64,000 nt of DNA from Pedobacter schmidteae (GTDB taxonomy: Bacteria; Bacteroidota; Bacteroidia; Sphingobacteriales; Sphingobacteriaceae). The stretch covers positions 5,081,097-5,145,096 of the forward strand of contig NZ_LS999839.1 of the NCBI RefSeq assembly GCF_900564155.1. The letters run 5' to 3'. Made by a program: the position numbers and the translations under genes. Of the stretch, positions 1-8,222 are shown in pieces. The notes below the pieces were generated by a model. That model had not been told where the DNA came from. It saw only the letters and a list, made by a program, of their open reading frames with translations, and searched no databases. Position 1 is the stretch's first letter; every line of letters starts with the position of its first letter.

Positions 1-126
1 AAAAAGGCGGAGTCACGGCGGACTCATGATGCACATATGGTGGATGCATTGCAAGCCTCATTTTGACTGTAGATTCAGACCTCATCAAATATTCAACAAA
101 AAATAGTTGACAAAAAGATTTTATTA

Positions 127-134
127 TATATTTG
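127..134 (+). promoter_or_regulatory. Probable -7 box for the MATE gene
   Basis: The octamer TATATTTG fits the Bacteroidota -7 consensus TAnnTTTG. The best upstream element, GTTG at 106-109, is only 17 bp away, so the -33 half is weak. A start about 6 bp downstream would leave a leader of about 140 nt before the ATG at 279. Confidence 0.5.
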
Positions 135-182
135 CATACTAACATAACCGCAAAATGATGAGCATCTTTGCAGTCCGTTTAA

Positions 183-247
183 GGTTCTAAGAACCGAGGG
201 CTCCACCCTTCCAGCAACCAATCAGCTTACAGCATTTCATGCTGATT
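183..247 (+). promoter_or_regulatory. Hairpin-rich 5' leader of the MATE gene
   Basis: Three small hairpins follow one another: GGTTC/GAACC (183-187 with 191-195), AGGG/CCCT (197-200 with 206-209) and AATCAGC/GCTGATT (220-226 with 241-247). Between the last two lies CCAGCAACC. The leader is long for this phylum and ends about 30 nt before the start codon. I could not match it to a known riboswitch class; the pairings are seen, a regulatory role is inferred. Confidence 0.4.
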
Positions 248-278
248 AACGGTTTATATTTTATTTTTTTCTTTTTTT

Positions 279-1706
279 ATGTCAGAACAACAAACAGCTT
301 CCATGGGCAAGCTATCTCAAATATTTACACTTTTAAAACAAGCTTTTAAAGGCGAGGAACTCGATTTTACACAAGGCAGCATGCGCCGGGCCGTACTGCT
401 GTTGGCCATACCCATGATGCTGGAAATGGCCATGGAATCGGTATTTGCACTGGTTGATCTTTATTTCGTAGGCCATTTGCACAACAGTAGTCACGCTATA
501 CAAACCGTAGGTTTAACCGAATCGGTGCTCACCATTATCTATTCGCTGGCCATTGGAATGAGCATGGCGGCTACTGCCGTGGTAGCCAGAAGAGTTGGCG
601 AAAAAGATCCTGAAGCCGCCGGAAAGGCAGGTATGCAAGCCATTTTTATTGCATCAGTATTCAACATCATTATTAGTGTGGCAGGTGTATTTTTTGCTAC
701 CGACATCTTGTTGCTGATGGGGGCTTCGGCAGAAACCGCCGCGCAAGGCACTCCTTTTATGCGCATCATGATGGGTGGTAGCATCATCATTGTATTGCTG
801 TTCCTCATCAATGGAATATTCAGAGGGGCGGGAAACGCAGCGATAGCGATGAAAAGTTTATGGATTGCCAACATTGCTAACATCATTTTGTGTCCATTGC
901 TGATCAATGGTTTAGGCCCGATCCCTGCATTTGGCTTAACCGGGGCAGCAATGGCTACTTCTATTGGCCGGGGTATTGGTGTAGCTTACCAGTTGTATCA
1001 TTTATTCAAAGGTAGCGGTGTATTAAAAATCAAGCTTACCTATTTAAAACCACATTGGGAGCAAATCAAGGCATTGTTAAAAATTGCCACTCCAGGGATA
1101 TTTCAATTCGTAATTGCTTCCTGCAGCTGGATATTTCTGGCACAGCTGGTAGCTACTACCGGGGGCGATCATGGATCGGCTGGTTATCAAACGGCATTGC
1201 GGCTGATGATGTTTTTCATGCTACCTGCCTGGGGTATGAGTAATGCGGCGGCCACATTGGTAGGACAAAATCTGGGTGCCAAGCAATTGGAGCGCGCCGA
1301 GCAGTCGGTGATCAAGACGGCCAAATACATCATCATATATATGGTACTGGTAATGGCTTTCACCTTTGCCGGGGGCCGGTATTTTATCTCCTTCTTCAGC
1401 AACGACCGGTTGATACAGGATGTAGCGCTAAATGCATTACAAATTATGAGTATAGGCTACATCTGCTATGGAATGGGCATGGTGCTGATGAGCACTTTTA
1501 ACGGGGCTGGTGATACCTGGACGCCAACATGGGTTAATTTTTTCGGATTCTGGTTGTTTCAGATCCCACTGGCCTATCTGTTGGCCAAACAATTTGACTT
1601 TGGACCAACAGGTGTATTTATCGCCATTCCGGTAGCAGAAACAGGCATTGCGCTTGCTGCCTACCTCCTGTTTAAAAAGGGAAAATGGAAAACCACTAAG
1701 GTTTAG
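279..1706 (+). CDS. MATE family efflux transporter
   Basis: This 475-residue inner-membrane protein is a multidrug and toxin extrusion (MATE) antiporter, a family that exports cationic drugs or metabolites using a Na+ or H+ gradient. It shows the usual 12 hydrophobic segments in two pseudo-repeats, roughly residues 35-240 and 260-470. Family-like stretches include PMMLEMAMESVFALVDLYFVG near the start and GAGNAAIAMKS before the middle of the chain. The length is normal for MATE proteins. The gene stands alone behind a structured leader. Its last codons form one arm of a hairpin shared with the convergent DUF983 gene, whose coding region it overlaps by 11 bp. The substrate cannot be read from the sequence. 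Confidence 0.93.
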   Translation: MSEQQTASMGKLSQIFTLLKQAFKGEELDFTQGSMRRAVLLLAIPMMLEMAMESVFALVDLYFVGHLHNSSHAIQTVGLTESVLTIIYSLAIGMSMAATAVVARRVGEKDPEAAGKAGMQAIFIASVFNIIISVAGVFFATDILLLMGASAETAAQGTPFMRIMMGGSIIIVLLFLINGIFRGAGNAAIAMKSLWIANIANIILCPLLINGLGPIPAFGLTGAAMATSIGRGIGVAYQLYHLFKGSGVLKIKLTYLKPHWEQIKALLKIATPGIFQFVIASCSWIFLAQLVATTGGDHGSAGYQTALRLMMFFMLPAWGMSNAAATLVGQNLGAKQLERAEQSVIKTAKYIIIYMVLVMAFTFAGGRYFISFFSNDRLIQDVALNALQIMSIGYICYGMGMVLMSTFNGAGDTWTPTWVNFFGFWLFQIPLAYLLAKQFDFGPTGVFIAIPVAETGIALAAYLLFKKGKWKTTKV

Positions 1707-2082
1707 GCATATAGCCTAAACCTGGCGTAAGCCAATGCAACAGGAAAACACGTGAATAACGGTAGTTGAATGGGGCAAATAAAAGTACCCCTACCAGGAT
1801 AATTCCTGCATAAATCCATAGGTTTTCATAAACCAGGGCAACACCAAGTATATAAGTAGCCACACTGATGGTGATCATTTCGGCCACATTCATGGCATAG
1901 CTGATAAACATGGCTACGTAGAAAAAGCCGGGCTCACGTTCGAAGCGCAGGTTACAAACCGGACAAAATTCGTTTGTACCCTGTGCTTTTAAAGCATACA
2001 TTCTTCCATAAAAAATAGCACCTTCGCGGCATCTCGGACATTTACATCCTGCAACTGCCTGTAATTTTGATATCGGTTTCAT
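1696..2082 (-). CDS. DUF983 family membrane protein
   Basis: A protein of 128 residues from the chosen start. It opens with a zinc-ribbon-like segment CKCPRCREGAIF and a second pair CPVC, followed by two hydrophobic segments in the C-terminal half. This is the layout of the DUF983 family, small bacterial membrane proteins of unknown role. An upstream in-frame ATG at 2106 is rejected because a good -7 box (TATCTTTG, minus strand, 2104-2111) would place the transcript start downstream of it. The C-terminal tail is encoded inside the hairpin shared with the MATE gene. Confidence 0.85.
   Translation of the reverse strand: MKPISKLQAVAGCKCPRCREGAIFYGRMYALKAQGTNEFCPVCNLRFEREPGFFYVAMFISYAMNVAEMITISVATYILGVALVYENLWIYAGIILVGVLLFAPFNYRYSRVFLLHWLTPGLGYMPKP
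1699..1723. terminator. Hairpin shared by two convergent gene ends
   Basis: AGGTTTAGGC (1699-1708) and GCCTAAACCT (1714-1723) form a perfect 10-bp stem with a 5-nt loop. It contains the MATE stop codon and the last codons of the minus-strand DUF983 gene. No long T-tract follows on either strand, so it may stop transcription or only protect both 3' ends. Confidence 0.5.
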
Positions 2083-2103
2083 CGCTCTTATTTTTATCTG
2101 ATA

Positions 2104-2111
2104 CAAAGATA
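2104..2111 (-). promoter_or_regulatory. -7 box of the DUF983 gene
   Basis: TATCTTTG on the minus strand matches TAnnTTTG. It lies 22 bp before the ATG at 2082 and overlaps the longer reading frame, which decides the start. No clear -33 TTTG is seen 19 bp upstream. Confidence 0.5.
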
Positions 2112-2143
2112 CGGAACCCCTGATTCCAATTTTATGACATAGA

Positions 2144-2731
2144 TCATGTTTGTATTTTAATGATCTTTCCGCGCTGTAATTTTAGAATTTTCTGATCGGC
2201 AAGTTTTTTTACAATGCGGATTACGGTCTCCACCCTTAAACCGCTCATATCAGCCAATTGTTGCCTTGTAATGTCTAATACGGTATCTTTTTCGAGGTTT
2301 TTAAACAGGTAACTGATCAATGTTGTAATGCGGTGTTCGGCTTGTTCGTTGGCCAGTTCCTCCAACATCATGGATTTATAAAATAACCGGTTACTCAATG
2401 TTTTAATCAATTCCATGCTAAAAGAACGGTCTTCTTCAAATAACTTAAAAAAGTTGTCTTTAGACACCGTAATAATTTCTGCATCCCTGGTTACTATGGT
2501 ATAAGCCAAATAGGGTTTGTTTACCAGCAAAGCAGGCTCTCCAAAATATTGATTGGCTTTAAAAATGCCTTGTATAAATTCCTTACCATCATCATTGACG
2601 GTAACCATCCTTACTTCGCCACTTTTGATGAAGTAAACGGCTTTAGGCTGTGCTCCTGGTTCATAGATAACGGCACCTTTCTTATAAGGAACTGCTTCAT
2701 AATGATTGCTTAGCAGATATTTTATAAGCAT
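2144..2731 (-). CDS. Crp/Fnr family transcriptional regulator
   Basis: A 195-residue regulator with an N-terminal cyclic-nucleotide-binding-type beta-roll (about residues 10-115, including GEVRMVTVNDDGKEFIQG and YFGEPALL) and a C-terminal winged helix (about 140-190) with ITRQQLADMSGLRVETVIRI. Length and order fit the Crp/Fnr superfamily. There is no N-terminal cysteine cluster as in Fnr, so an iron-sulfur cluster is unlikely; the ligand is unknown. The gene is divergent from the beta-barrel protein gene at 2860, and a 12-10-12 inverted repeat lies between them, a plausible site for this regulator. Confidence 0.9.
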   Translation of the reverse strand: MLIKYLLSNHYEAVPYKKGAVIYEPGAQPKAVYFIKSGEVRMVTVNDDGKEFIQGIFKANQYFGEPALLVNKPYLAYTIVTRDAEIITVSKDNFFKLFEEDRSFSMELIKTLSNRLFYKSMMLEELANEQAEHRITTLISYLFKNLEKDTVLDITRQQLADMSGLRVETVIRIVKKLADQKILKLQRGKIIKIQT

Positions 2732-2771
2732 AAGTTTTCAGTTTTTGCGCTGCTCTAAGTTAACCATAGCA

Positions 2772-2805
2772 ATTTAAAAATACCTACTAATAAGTATTTT
2801 TAAAT
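2772..2805. promoter_or_regulatory. Inverted repeat in the crp-like/barrel divergent promoter
   Basis: ATTTAAAAATAC (2772-2783) and GTATTTTTAAAT (2794-2805) are perfect 12-bp arms with a 10-nt spacer. The right arm covers TTTT at 2797-2800, which sits exactly 19 bp upstream of the -7 box TAACTTTG (2820-2827) and so takes the -33 position. Binding here would compete with the polymerase. That the Crp/Fnr protein next door binds it is inferred. Confidence 0.5.
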
Positions 2806-2819
2806 CGATTAATATAGAA

Positions 2820-2827
2820 TAACTTTG
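2820..2827 (+). promoter_or_regulatory. -7 box of the barrel protein gene
   Basis: TAACTTTG fits TAnnTTTG, with TTTT at 2797-2800 as an imperfect -33 element at the usual 19-bp spacing. It lies 33 bp before the ATG at 2860. Confidence 0.55.
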
Positions 2828-2859
2828 ACGATAAAATTATAAACCCAAAAACTCAATTT

Positions 2860-3630
2860 ATGCAAAAAAACTTTACTAAAAATTCATTATTTCTACTGCT
2901 TTGTACCATGATCTGTGCAGTAAACACGGTAAATGCACAGGACGCCACTACAGACGCAGATGGAAAGAACCTGGTGAAATGGAATTTTGCCGCCCTTGCT
3001 TTAAAAAACTACTCGTTCCAATACGAGCGCGCCATTGCTAAAAAAATATCGGTAGCAGTTGGTGTGAGGTTTTCGCCAAAGTCTGACCTGCCTTTTAAGT
3101 CAAACGTCGAAAAACTGATTGACAACGATGACACCTGGAACAGCATTAAAAATTTTAAAACCAGCAACTTTGCCCTGACTCCTGAAGTAAGATTTTACAT
3201 GGGACAAGGTGTATTCAGAGGATTTTATATTGCTCCTTTTGTGCGTTATGCAAAGTACAAGATTGAAGGTCCTTACACTTTTGATGTAACTGTTGGAAGT
3301 ACTACCCAAACAGAGACTATTCCTTTAAGTGGCGACATTACCGGCCTTACCGGCGGTTTGCTTTTTGGTGCACAATGGAAACTGAGCAAACTGGTATACC
3401 TTGACTGGTGGATTTTAGGCCCGAACTATGGTACCTCATCGGGAAATATTTCAGGTAAAAAGACTTTGAGTACAGACGAACAAGATGCATTAAGAGATGC
3501 CTTGACCGACCTGGACGATCTGCCGTTAATCAAAACCAAATCTACCGTGAACGGAGAAGGTGCAAAGGTAGACTTCGATGGTCCATTTGGTGGTTTGAGA
3601 GCTGGCTTAAGCATTGGCTTCCGTTTTTAG
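2860..3630 (+). CDS. Secreted outer-membrane beta-barrel-like protein
   Basis: This 256-residue protein begins with a Sec signal peptide (residues 1-26, cut after VNA). The rest shows alternating polar/aromatic strands and ends in GLSIGFRF, with the C-terminal phenylalanine typical of outer-membrane barrels. Lines such as YERAIAKKISVAVGVRF, TPEVRFYMG and GFYIAPFVRYAKY recall the DUF3575-type barrels common in Bacteroidota. No enzymatic motif is seen. It is divergent from a Crp/Fnr regulator and ends at a strong bidirectional terminator. It may be an envelope stress or adaptation protein under that regulator, which is inference from position only. Confidence 0.75.
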   Translation: MQKNFTKNSLFLLLCTMICAVNTVNAQDATTDADGKNLVKWNFAALALKNYSFQYERAIAKKISVAVGVRFSPKSDLPFKSNVEKLIDNDDTWNSIKNFKTSNFALTPEVRFYMGQGVFRGFYIAPFVRYAKYKIEGPYTFDVTVGSTTQTETIPLSGDITGLTGGLLFGAQWKLSKLVYLDWWILGPNYGTSSGNISGKKTLSTDEQDALRDALTDLDDLPLIKTKSTVNGEGAKVDFDGPFGGLRAGLSIGFRF

Positions 3631-3656
3631 GCGTCCGGTGCTTAAAATACATTACT

Positions 3657-3695
3657 AAAAGAAAAAGCACCCTTTTTAAGGATGCTTTTTCTTTT
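3657..3695. terminator. Bidirectional terminator between barrel gene and ddl
   Basis: An A-rich left arm (3657-3673) and T-rich right arm (about 3680-3695) pair around GCACC/GGATGC with a TTTTTAA loop. The run of T on one side and A on the other gives a U-tract on both strands, fitting two convergent genes. Confidence 0.8.
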
Positions 3696-3704
3696 ATACA
3701 TCAA

Positions 3705-4691
3705 CTACCCTATTGTTTCTCTGATCAATTTGGTGTAGAAATCATTTAATTTCATTCCGGCGGCTTCCACCTGCTGAGGAATAAAGCTGGTTGCTGTTTG
3801 TCCGGGAATGGTATTGATTTCGATGAAGTAAAAATCGCCTTCATCTTCAGTAAGGATAAAATCGATACGGACCACGCCACGGCAATTCAACTTTAAGTAT
3901 ACATTTTTAGCAATTTCTTCTACACGGGCACGGGTTTCTAACCGGATAGGTGCAGGTGTAGTTTCGGTGGCGACACCTGGGGTATATTTGGCTTCGAAAT
4001 CAAAAAACTCCTTAGCGGTTTCTACTTCTGTAACCGGCAATACAGTAACTTTTCCATCTAGTTTTACCACGCCAACGGTAAATTCCCTTCCTGAGATAAA
4101 CTCTTCAATTAATACCTGACTATCTTCTTTAAAAGCTTTGTCGATGGCTGTTTGCAAGTCATTTGCATGGTTAACTTTGGTCATGCCAATACTACTACCC
4201 CCATTATTTGGTTTAACAAAATATGGCGTTTTAAGCTCAGTTTTCAGTTTCGCGATATCATACTCACCAGTATCAAAAATCTGCGCCGATTTGGCGATGT
4301 GCAGACCTTCAATTCCATTTACAATCGCTTTGGTGTAGCCTTTATTCATGGTTACGGCCGAGGTAAGGGCATCGCAGGTGGTATACGGCAAGCCAAGCAT
4401 ATCGAAATATCCTTGCAGTTTGCCGTCTTCACCTGGCGCACCATGTATGGCTATAAACACACCGTCAAAAGTTATTTTTTTCCCTTTCAGATTCAAAGAA
4501 AAATCATTCCTATCGACTTCAATTTTTACCGAATCGGCAGGTTCATAAAACCAACCTTGCTGGGTAAGCATAATTTTATATACTTCAAACTTACTGGCGT
4601 CCAGATTCTGAGCGATTGTTGCTGCACTTTTAACCGAAACTACCCACTCTCCGGTTGTTCCTCCGGTTAGCAATGCGATTATTTTTTTCAT
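3705..4691 (-). CDS. ddl: D-alanine--D-alanine ligase
   Basis: A cytoplasmic ATP-grasp enzyme of 328 residues that joins two D-alanines for the peptidoglycan stem peptide. Visible family marks are the N-terminal LLTGGTTGEW segment, AIHGAPGEDGKLQGYFDMLG (substrate entry), the glycine-rich ATP loop KPNNGGSSIGM, the central VEEFISGREFTVGV and the C-terminal metal and substrate motif EINTIPG. Length is normal. It is divergent from PASTA-protein, mltG and brkB-like genes, so peptidoglycan functions are grouped here. An antisense frame of 172 codons inside it is a shadow. Confidence 0.95.
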   Translation of the reverse strand: MKKIIALLTGGTTGEWVVSVKSAATIAQNLDASKFEVYKIMLTQQGWFYEPADSVKIEVDRNDFSLNLKGKKITFDGVFIAIHGAPGEDGKLQGYFDMLGLPYTTCDALTSAVTMNKGYTKAIVNGIEGLHIAKSAQIFDTGEYDIAKLKTELKTPYFVKPNNGGSSIGMTKVNHANDLQTAIDKAFKEDSQVLIEEFISGREFTVGVVKLDGKVTVLPVTEVETAKEFFDFEAKYTPGVATETTPAPIRLETRARVEEIAKNVYLKLNCRGVVRIDFILTEDEGDFYFIEINTIPGQTATSFIPQQVEAAGMKLNDFYTKLIRETIG

Positions 4692-4744
4692 TTTATGTTC
4701 TGTCTATGAGCATCATTCTGAAGGATGCTATGCGTCAAGTTGGC

Positions 4745-4826
4745 CGTCATGCCGGCGAAGGCCGGTATCCCGAATTAGAAAGGAGAACCTGCCAATGCGG
4801 GATGCTGAAATAAATTCAGCATGACG
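4745..4826. repeat. REP-like palindromic element, copy 1
   Basis: The 82-bp unit is bounded by CGTCATGC (4745-4752) and its inverse GCATGACG (4819-4826). It holds internal palindromes, GCCGGC with GCCGG near the left and ATGCTGAA with TTCAGCAT (4803-4822) at the right. Its right end resembles the element at 47026-47130 (shared TTCAGnATGACG). A further hairpin AGCATC/GATGCT lies just left at 4709-4729. Confidence 0.65.
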
Positions 4827-4934
4827 ATCGTTTTTGCCACAACAATCATTCAGTAGGATAGATTTATCAAAGCTCAAAAATATAAAATAGTATTACAGAT
4901 GTTATTTTAATTCCAATAAAATATTTTTTTAGCC

Positions 4935-4942
4935 TAAATTTG
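4935..4942 (+). promoter_or_regulatory. -7 box ahead of the PASTA gene
   Basis: TAAATTTG fits TAnnTTTG and lies 29 bp before the ATG at 4972. No TTTG is found 19 bp upstream, so the -33 element is weak or absent. Confidence 0.45.
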
Positions 4943-4971
4943 ACCCTCATACCTTAAAGAAACAAATCAAT

Positions 4972-5739
4972 ATGGGCAAATTCCTATCTTATCTAAAGAC
5001 TACCTCTTTTAGAAACAACATAATTGCTGCTATACTTACTGTAGTTGTGCTGTTAATGGCTGCTTTCTTTAGTTTAAGATACTATACCAAACACGGACAA
5101 GGTTTAGATGTACCCGAGTTGAAAGGTCTTTCGTTTACACAAGCCGTGCAGAAACTGGAAGCACTTGGCCTGCGCTACGAGGTAGATTCGGTATATATTA
5201 TGGATTCGGCACCGGGTATTGTGGTAGATCAGGATCCGGAGGCTAAGACTTTTGTAAAAGACAACCGTACCATTTACCTGACTATCAATACAGCGCTGGC
5301 GCCAAATGCAAAGTTTCCTGATGTAGAATTTAAATCACTTAGAGAAGCACAGGCGTTGATTGAGAGTTTTGGATTGAAACTTGGTGATACCACCTATAAA
5401 CCCGATGTAAGCAGAGATGTTGTGCTACAGGCACTATTTGGGGGGCAACCCATTAAAGCAGGCGAAAGCTTACCTAAGGGTTCAAGAATAAACCTGGTGC
5501 TGGGCGATGGCAAAGGAAATGAGGAAGTAGAAATCCCTTCGCTTATTGGCCTAACCAAAGATGAAGCGCTATTTGCACTTAGAAATGGAGCGATGCTTAA
5601 CCTTGGTATCATCAGCTACGAGGGTACAATAACAGATTCGGCTACGGCTGTAGTGATTAGACAGGATCCTTTTGCTACCGATTCCTTAATCAAAGTTAAA
5701 ATCGGAACCCCGGTAAACATTACCCTTTCCAATAAATAA
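4972..5739 (+). CDS. PASTA domain membrane protein
   Basis: A 255-residue protein with a short cytoplasmic N-terminus, one transmembrane helix (about 17-35) and an extracytoplasmic part made of three PASTA repeats (about 43-110, 112-180, 184-253). Each repeat shows the pattern P-x-(L/V)-x-G-(L/M)-x3-(E/Q)A, as in VPELKGLSFTQAVQKLEALG and IPSLIGLTKDEALFALRNG. PASTA domains bind cell-wall fragments or septal proteins. No kinase or transpeptidase domain is attached, so it is a stand-alone sensor or scaffold. It is followed 16 bp later by mltG and sits opposite ddl. Confidence 0.9.
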   Translation: MGKFLSYLKTTSFRNNIIAAILTVVVLLMAAFFSLRYYTKHGQGLDVPELKGLSFTQAVQKLEALGLRYEVDSVYIMDSAPGIVVDQDPEAKTFVKDNRTIYLTINTALAPNAKFPDVEFKSLREAQALIESFGLKLGDTTYKPDVSRDVVLQALFGGQPIKAGESLPKGSRINLVLGDGKGNEEVEIPSLIGLTKDEALFALRNGAMLNLGIISYEGTITDSATAVVIRQDPFATDSLIKVKIGTPVNITLSNK

Positions 5740-5755
5740 TACTTATTTTCAGCAT

Positions 5756-6808
5756 ATGACTAACGAAAAGAAAAGCATGAAAACCGGCACTAAAATGATA
5801 TTGCTTGGCCTATTGGTTGTTTTAGCTATAGGTGGCTACTTTGGATTAAAATTTTACAAGGTGTATTTTTCCGCCAACACAACCGGTAAAGAAAAATATC
5901 TGTATGTACGAACCGGTCACACGTTGGATGATTTGTTTGAGGAACTTCGCCGTAAGGATATTTTAACTGAAATTGGCACTTTTAGTCAGGCTGCTGCCAA
6001 AATGGATCTGGCCCGTTCTTTAAAACCAGGACGTTACAAACTGACAAAAGGAATGAACAACCGCAGCATCATCAATATGCTAAAGTCGGGCAATCAGGAT
6101 CCGGTAAAGTTGAAATTTCAGAATTTAAGGAAAAAAGAAAATTTTGCAGGTTATCTGTCCGGAAACTTAGAACCAGATTCGTTGACTTTTATGAATGTAC
6201 TGGATTCGGCAGCTTTGATAGAGAAATATGGTTTTAACAAAGACAACAGCTATGTCATGTTTATTCCAAATACCTATGAAATGTACTGGAATGTAACTGC
6301 AAGCGATTTTTTTGAAAGAATGCATCAGGAATATGAGAAATTTTGGAATGATGAGCGCAAACAAAAGGCAGCAGCGTTGAACCTTACGCCTATACAGGTT
6401 TCCATTTTGGCTTCGATAGTGGATGCTGAAGCTTTGTATGATAAAGAAATGCCGATTATTGCGGGGCTGTATTTAAACAGGCTGAATAAAGGAATATTGC
6501 TTCAGGCCGATCCGACAGTAATTTTTGCCAACAACGACTTTACCGTAAAAAGGGTAACCAATTCGCTGCTACAGGTACAGTCAAAATACAATACCTATAA
6601 ATATGCAGGCTTGCCGCCGGGCCCTATCATGATGCCAAGCATCAATGCGATTGACGCGGTACTGAACAGAGATAAAAACAACTATATTTATATGTGCGCT
6701 AAAGAAGACTTTTCGGGATACCACAATTTCGCGGTTACGGTTCAGGAACATGAGCTGAATGCGAAGAAATACCGGGAAGCCCTAAACAAGCGCAACATTT
6801 ACAAATAG
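5756..6808 (+). CDS. mltG: Endolytic transglycosylase MltG
   Basis: MltG cuts nascent glycan strands in the membrane and so sets peptidoglycan chain length. The 350-residue protein has one N-terminal transmembrane helix (about 13-31), a LysM-like segment and the YceG/MltG catalytic domain. The signature region reads ASIVDAEA around residues 219-226, followed by YLNRLNKGILLQADPTV. The usual form is ASIVEKE; here the first acid is Asp223 and the second, Glu225, is kept. C-terminal YAGLPPGPI is also typical. The gene follows the PASTA protein gene with a 16-bp gap, and the brkB-like gene comes 20 bp later, so the three are likely one operon. Confidence 0.93.
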   Translation: MTNEKKSMKTGTKMILLGLLVVLAIGGYFGLKFYKVYFSANTTGKEKYLYVRTGHTLDDLFEELRRKDILTEIGTFSQAAAKMDLARSLKPGRYKLTKGMNNRSIINMLKSGNQDPVKLKFQNLRKKENFAGYLSGNLEPDSLTFMNVLDSAALIEKYGFNKDNSYVMFIPNTYEMYWNVTASDFFERMHQEYEKFWNDERKQKAAALNLTPIQVSILASIVDAEALYDKEMPIIAGLYLNRLNKGILLQADPTVIFANNDFTVKRVTNSLLQVQSKYNTYKYAGLPPGPIMMPSINAIDAVLNRDKNNYIYMCAKEDFSGYHNFAVTVQEHELNAKKYREALNKRNIYK

Positions 6809-6828
6809 ATTTTAAGTAGATTTGGTAA

Positions 6829-7818
6829 ATGGAGTGGGTACATAGGCAACTGTTAAAAATCAGGATTTATGCGTTGTTTATAGACTGGACCAAAGTATGC
6901 GTACTTCCCGGTTTTAGTCCGCTGCCCTTGTATACCATTGCTTCCTTCTTTTTTAAAGAGATCGGTAAAGATTCCCTGGTCAATAAGGCATCCTCTTTGG
7001 CCTATAATTTTATGCTGGCGCTTTTTCCCGGCATCATCTTTTTATTTACGCTGATCCCTTTTATACCCAAACGTATTGGTTTTCAAGCAAGGCTGACGGA
7101 TTTTATTGAGCTCATATTACCGGGGGATGCGTTTAAGGCTTTTGAGCATACTTTAAATGAGATTGTAAATAAACAAAACGGGGGCTTATTATCGTTTGGT
7201 TTTCTGTTGTCTCTATTTTTTGCCACCAATGGGGTGCACAGCCTAATGATGGCTTTTAATAAATCATCGTTGATTATTGAAACCCGTACCTGGTTAAAAC
7301 AGCGGTTTATTGCTATTGTACTCACTGTGATTATTGCCTTATCGGTTATTATATGCATCACCGCGATGTTTGTTGGAGAATTCGCTTTAAACTATATCGA
7401 CAATCATTTGGATTTAAAAGGCAATTTCATCACCTACATTATACAGCTGGTCAGGTGGTCGCTGTTGGGTATATTGTACTTTGTAACGATATCCATCTTA
7501 TACAGATATGGACCAGCGCATGCCAAAAAATGGCATTTTTTTAGTGCCGGATCCTGGCTGGCTACCATTCTGGCATTTTTAACTATTTTGGGTTTTTCTT
7601 TTTACATCAACAATTTCAGTTCGTACAATAAAGTGTATGGTTCCATCAGCGTTTTAATTGTGCTGATGATATGGCTTTATTTAAATTCGTTGATCTTGCT
7701 GATCGGATTTGAGCTGAATGCAAGTGTAGATTTATCGAAACGGAGCGTAAAAATCATCAAACCGAACTTCAATATGTTCAAAAAATCGGCTTCTACTCCA
7801 CATAATTCCGAAAAATAA
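6829..7818 (+). CDS. YihY/BrkB family inner-membrane protein
   Basis: A 329-residue polytopic protein with about six hydrophobic segments. It carries the family signature DSLVNKASSLAYNFMLALFP near residue 45 and the C-terminal MIWLYLNSLILLIGFELNA, both typical of the YihY/virulence factor BrkB family (once misnamed RNase BN). The molecular role of the family is not settled; transport has been proposed. It is the last gene of the PASTA-mltG group. A basic tail after the last helix is probably cytoplasmic. Confidence 0.9.
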   Translation: MEWVHRQLLKIRIYALFIDWTKVCVLPGFSPLPLYTIASFFFKEIGKDSLVNKASSLAYNFMLALFPGIIFLFTLIPFIPKRIGFQARLTDFIELILPGDAFKAFEHTLNEIVNKQNGGLLSFGFLLSLFFATNGVHSLMMAFNKSSLIIETRTWLKQRFIAIVLTVIIALSVIICITAMFVGEFALNYIDNHLDLKGNFITYIIQLVRWSLLGILYFVTISILYRYGPAHAKKWHFFSAGSWLATILAFLTILGFSFYINNFSSYNKVYGSISVLIVLMIWLYLNSLILLIGFELNASVDLSKRSVKIIKPNFNMFKKSASTPHNSEK

Positions 7819-7880
7819 AAAAAATTACTAACTCATTTTTAAGCGCTTATCAATTTATCATTAAATTATTAAGTGCCGAA

Positions 7881-7911
7881 TTTGCAAAACCAAGTGGTAT
7901 TTGTACTTTTG
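7881..7911 (+). promoter_or_regulatory. Promoter of tRNA-Ser copy 1
   Basis: TTTG (7881-7884), 19 bp, TACTTTTG (7904-7911): an exact Bacteroidota promoter. Only four bases separate the -7 box from the mature tRNA 5' end, so the transcript probably has almost no 5' leader. Confidence 0.85.
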
Positions 7912-7915
7912 CAGC

Positions 7916-8000
7916 GGAGAGCTGGCAGAGTGGTCGAATGCGGCAGTCTTGAAAACTGTTGACTGTCATAGGTCCGGGGGTTCGAATCCCTCGCTCTCCG
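7916..8000 (+). tRNA. tRNA-Ser (UGA), copy 1
   Basis: Class II tRNA of 85 nt. The acceptor arm GGAGAGC (7916-7922) pairs with GCTCTCC (7993-7999), discriminator G. The anticodon loop CTTGAAA gives anticodon TGA; a long variable arm and the T-loop GGTTCGAATCC are present. The 3' CCA is not encoded (CTC follows). The 85 bases are identical to the copies at 20035 and 40396. Confidence 0.97.
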
Positions 8001-8012
8001 CTCGAAAGATAT

Positions 8013-8047
8013 AAAGCCTGAAATCATAAGATTTCAGGCTTTTTTTA
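8013..8047 (+). terminator. Terminator of tRNA-Ser copy 1
   Basis: AAAGCCTGAAAT (8013-8024) and ATTTCAGGCTTT (8031-8042) form a perfect 12-bp stem with a 6-nt loop, followed by a T-tract. Confidence 0.9.
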
Positions 8048-8222
8048 TTTTAAAAGACACAAACTTTATAGCCTAAGTCATTCTTTTGCTAAAACACCCC
8101 TCAACACCACAAGAAGCAACGACGCAATCGCCCCCTCACATTGACGTCTTCGCACCAGCAAGCTTCAAAAAACGCTGGGTACATTTGTTAAATGTTAGAT
8201 CATTAAACTAATCTATAACAAA

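Noticed and set aside
183..247. Possible SAM-I riboswitch because of a GCAACC stretch
   Set aside because: Only a short stretch agrees; the closing stem and the conserved GAGGGA and GAUGAA pieces are missing.
4152..4670. 172-codon plus-strand frame antisense to ddl
   Set aside because: It overlaps a confidently identified ddl in full, has no domain or signal, and such antisense frames are common shadows.
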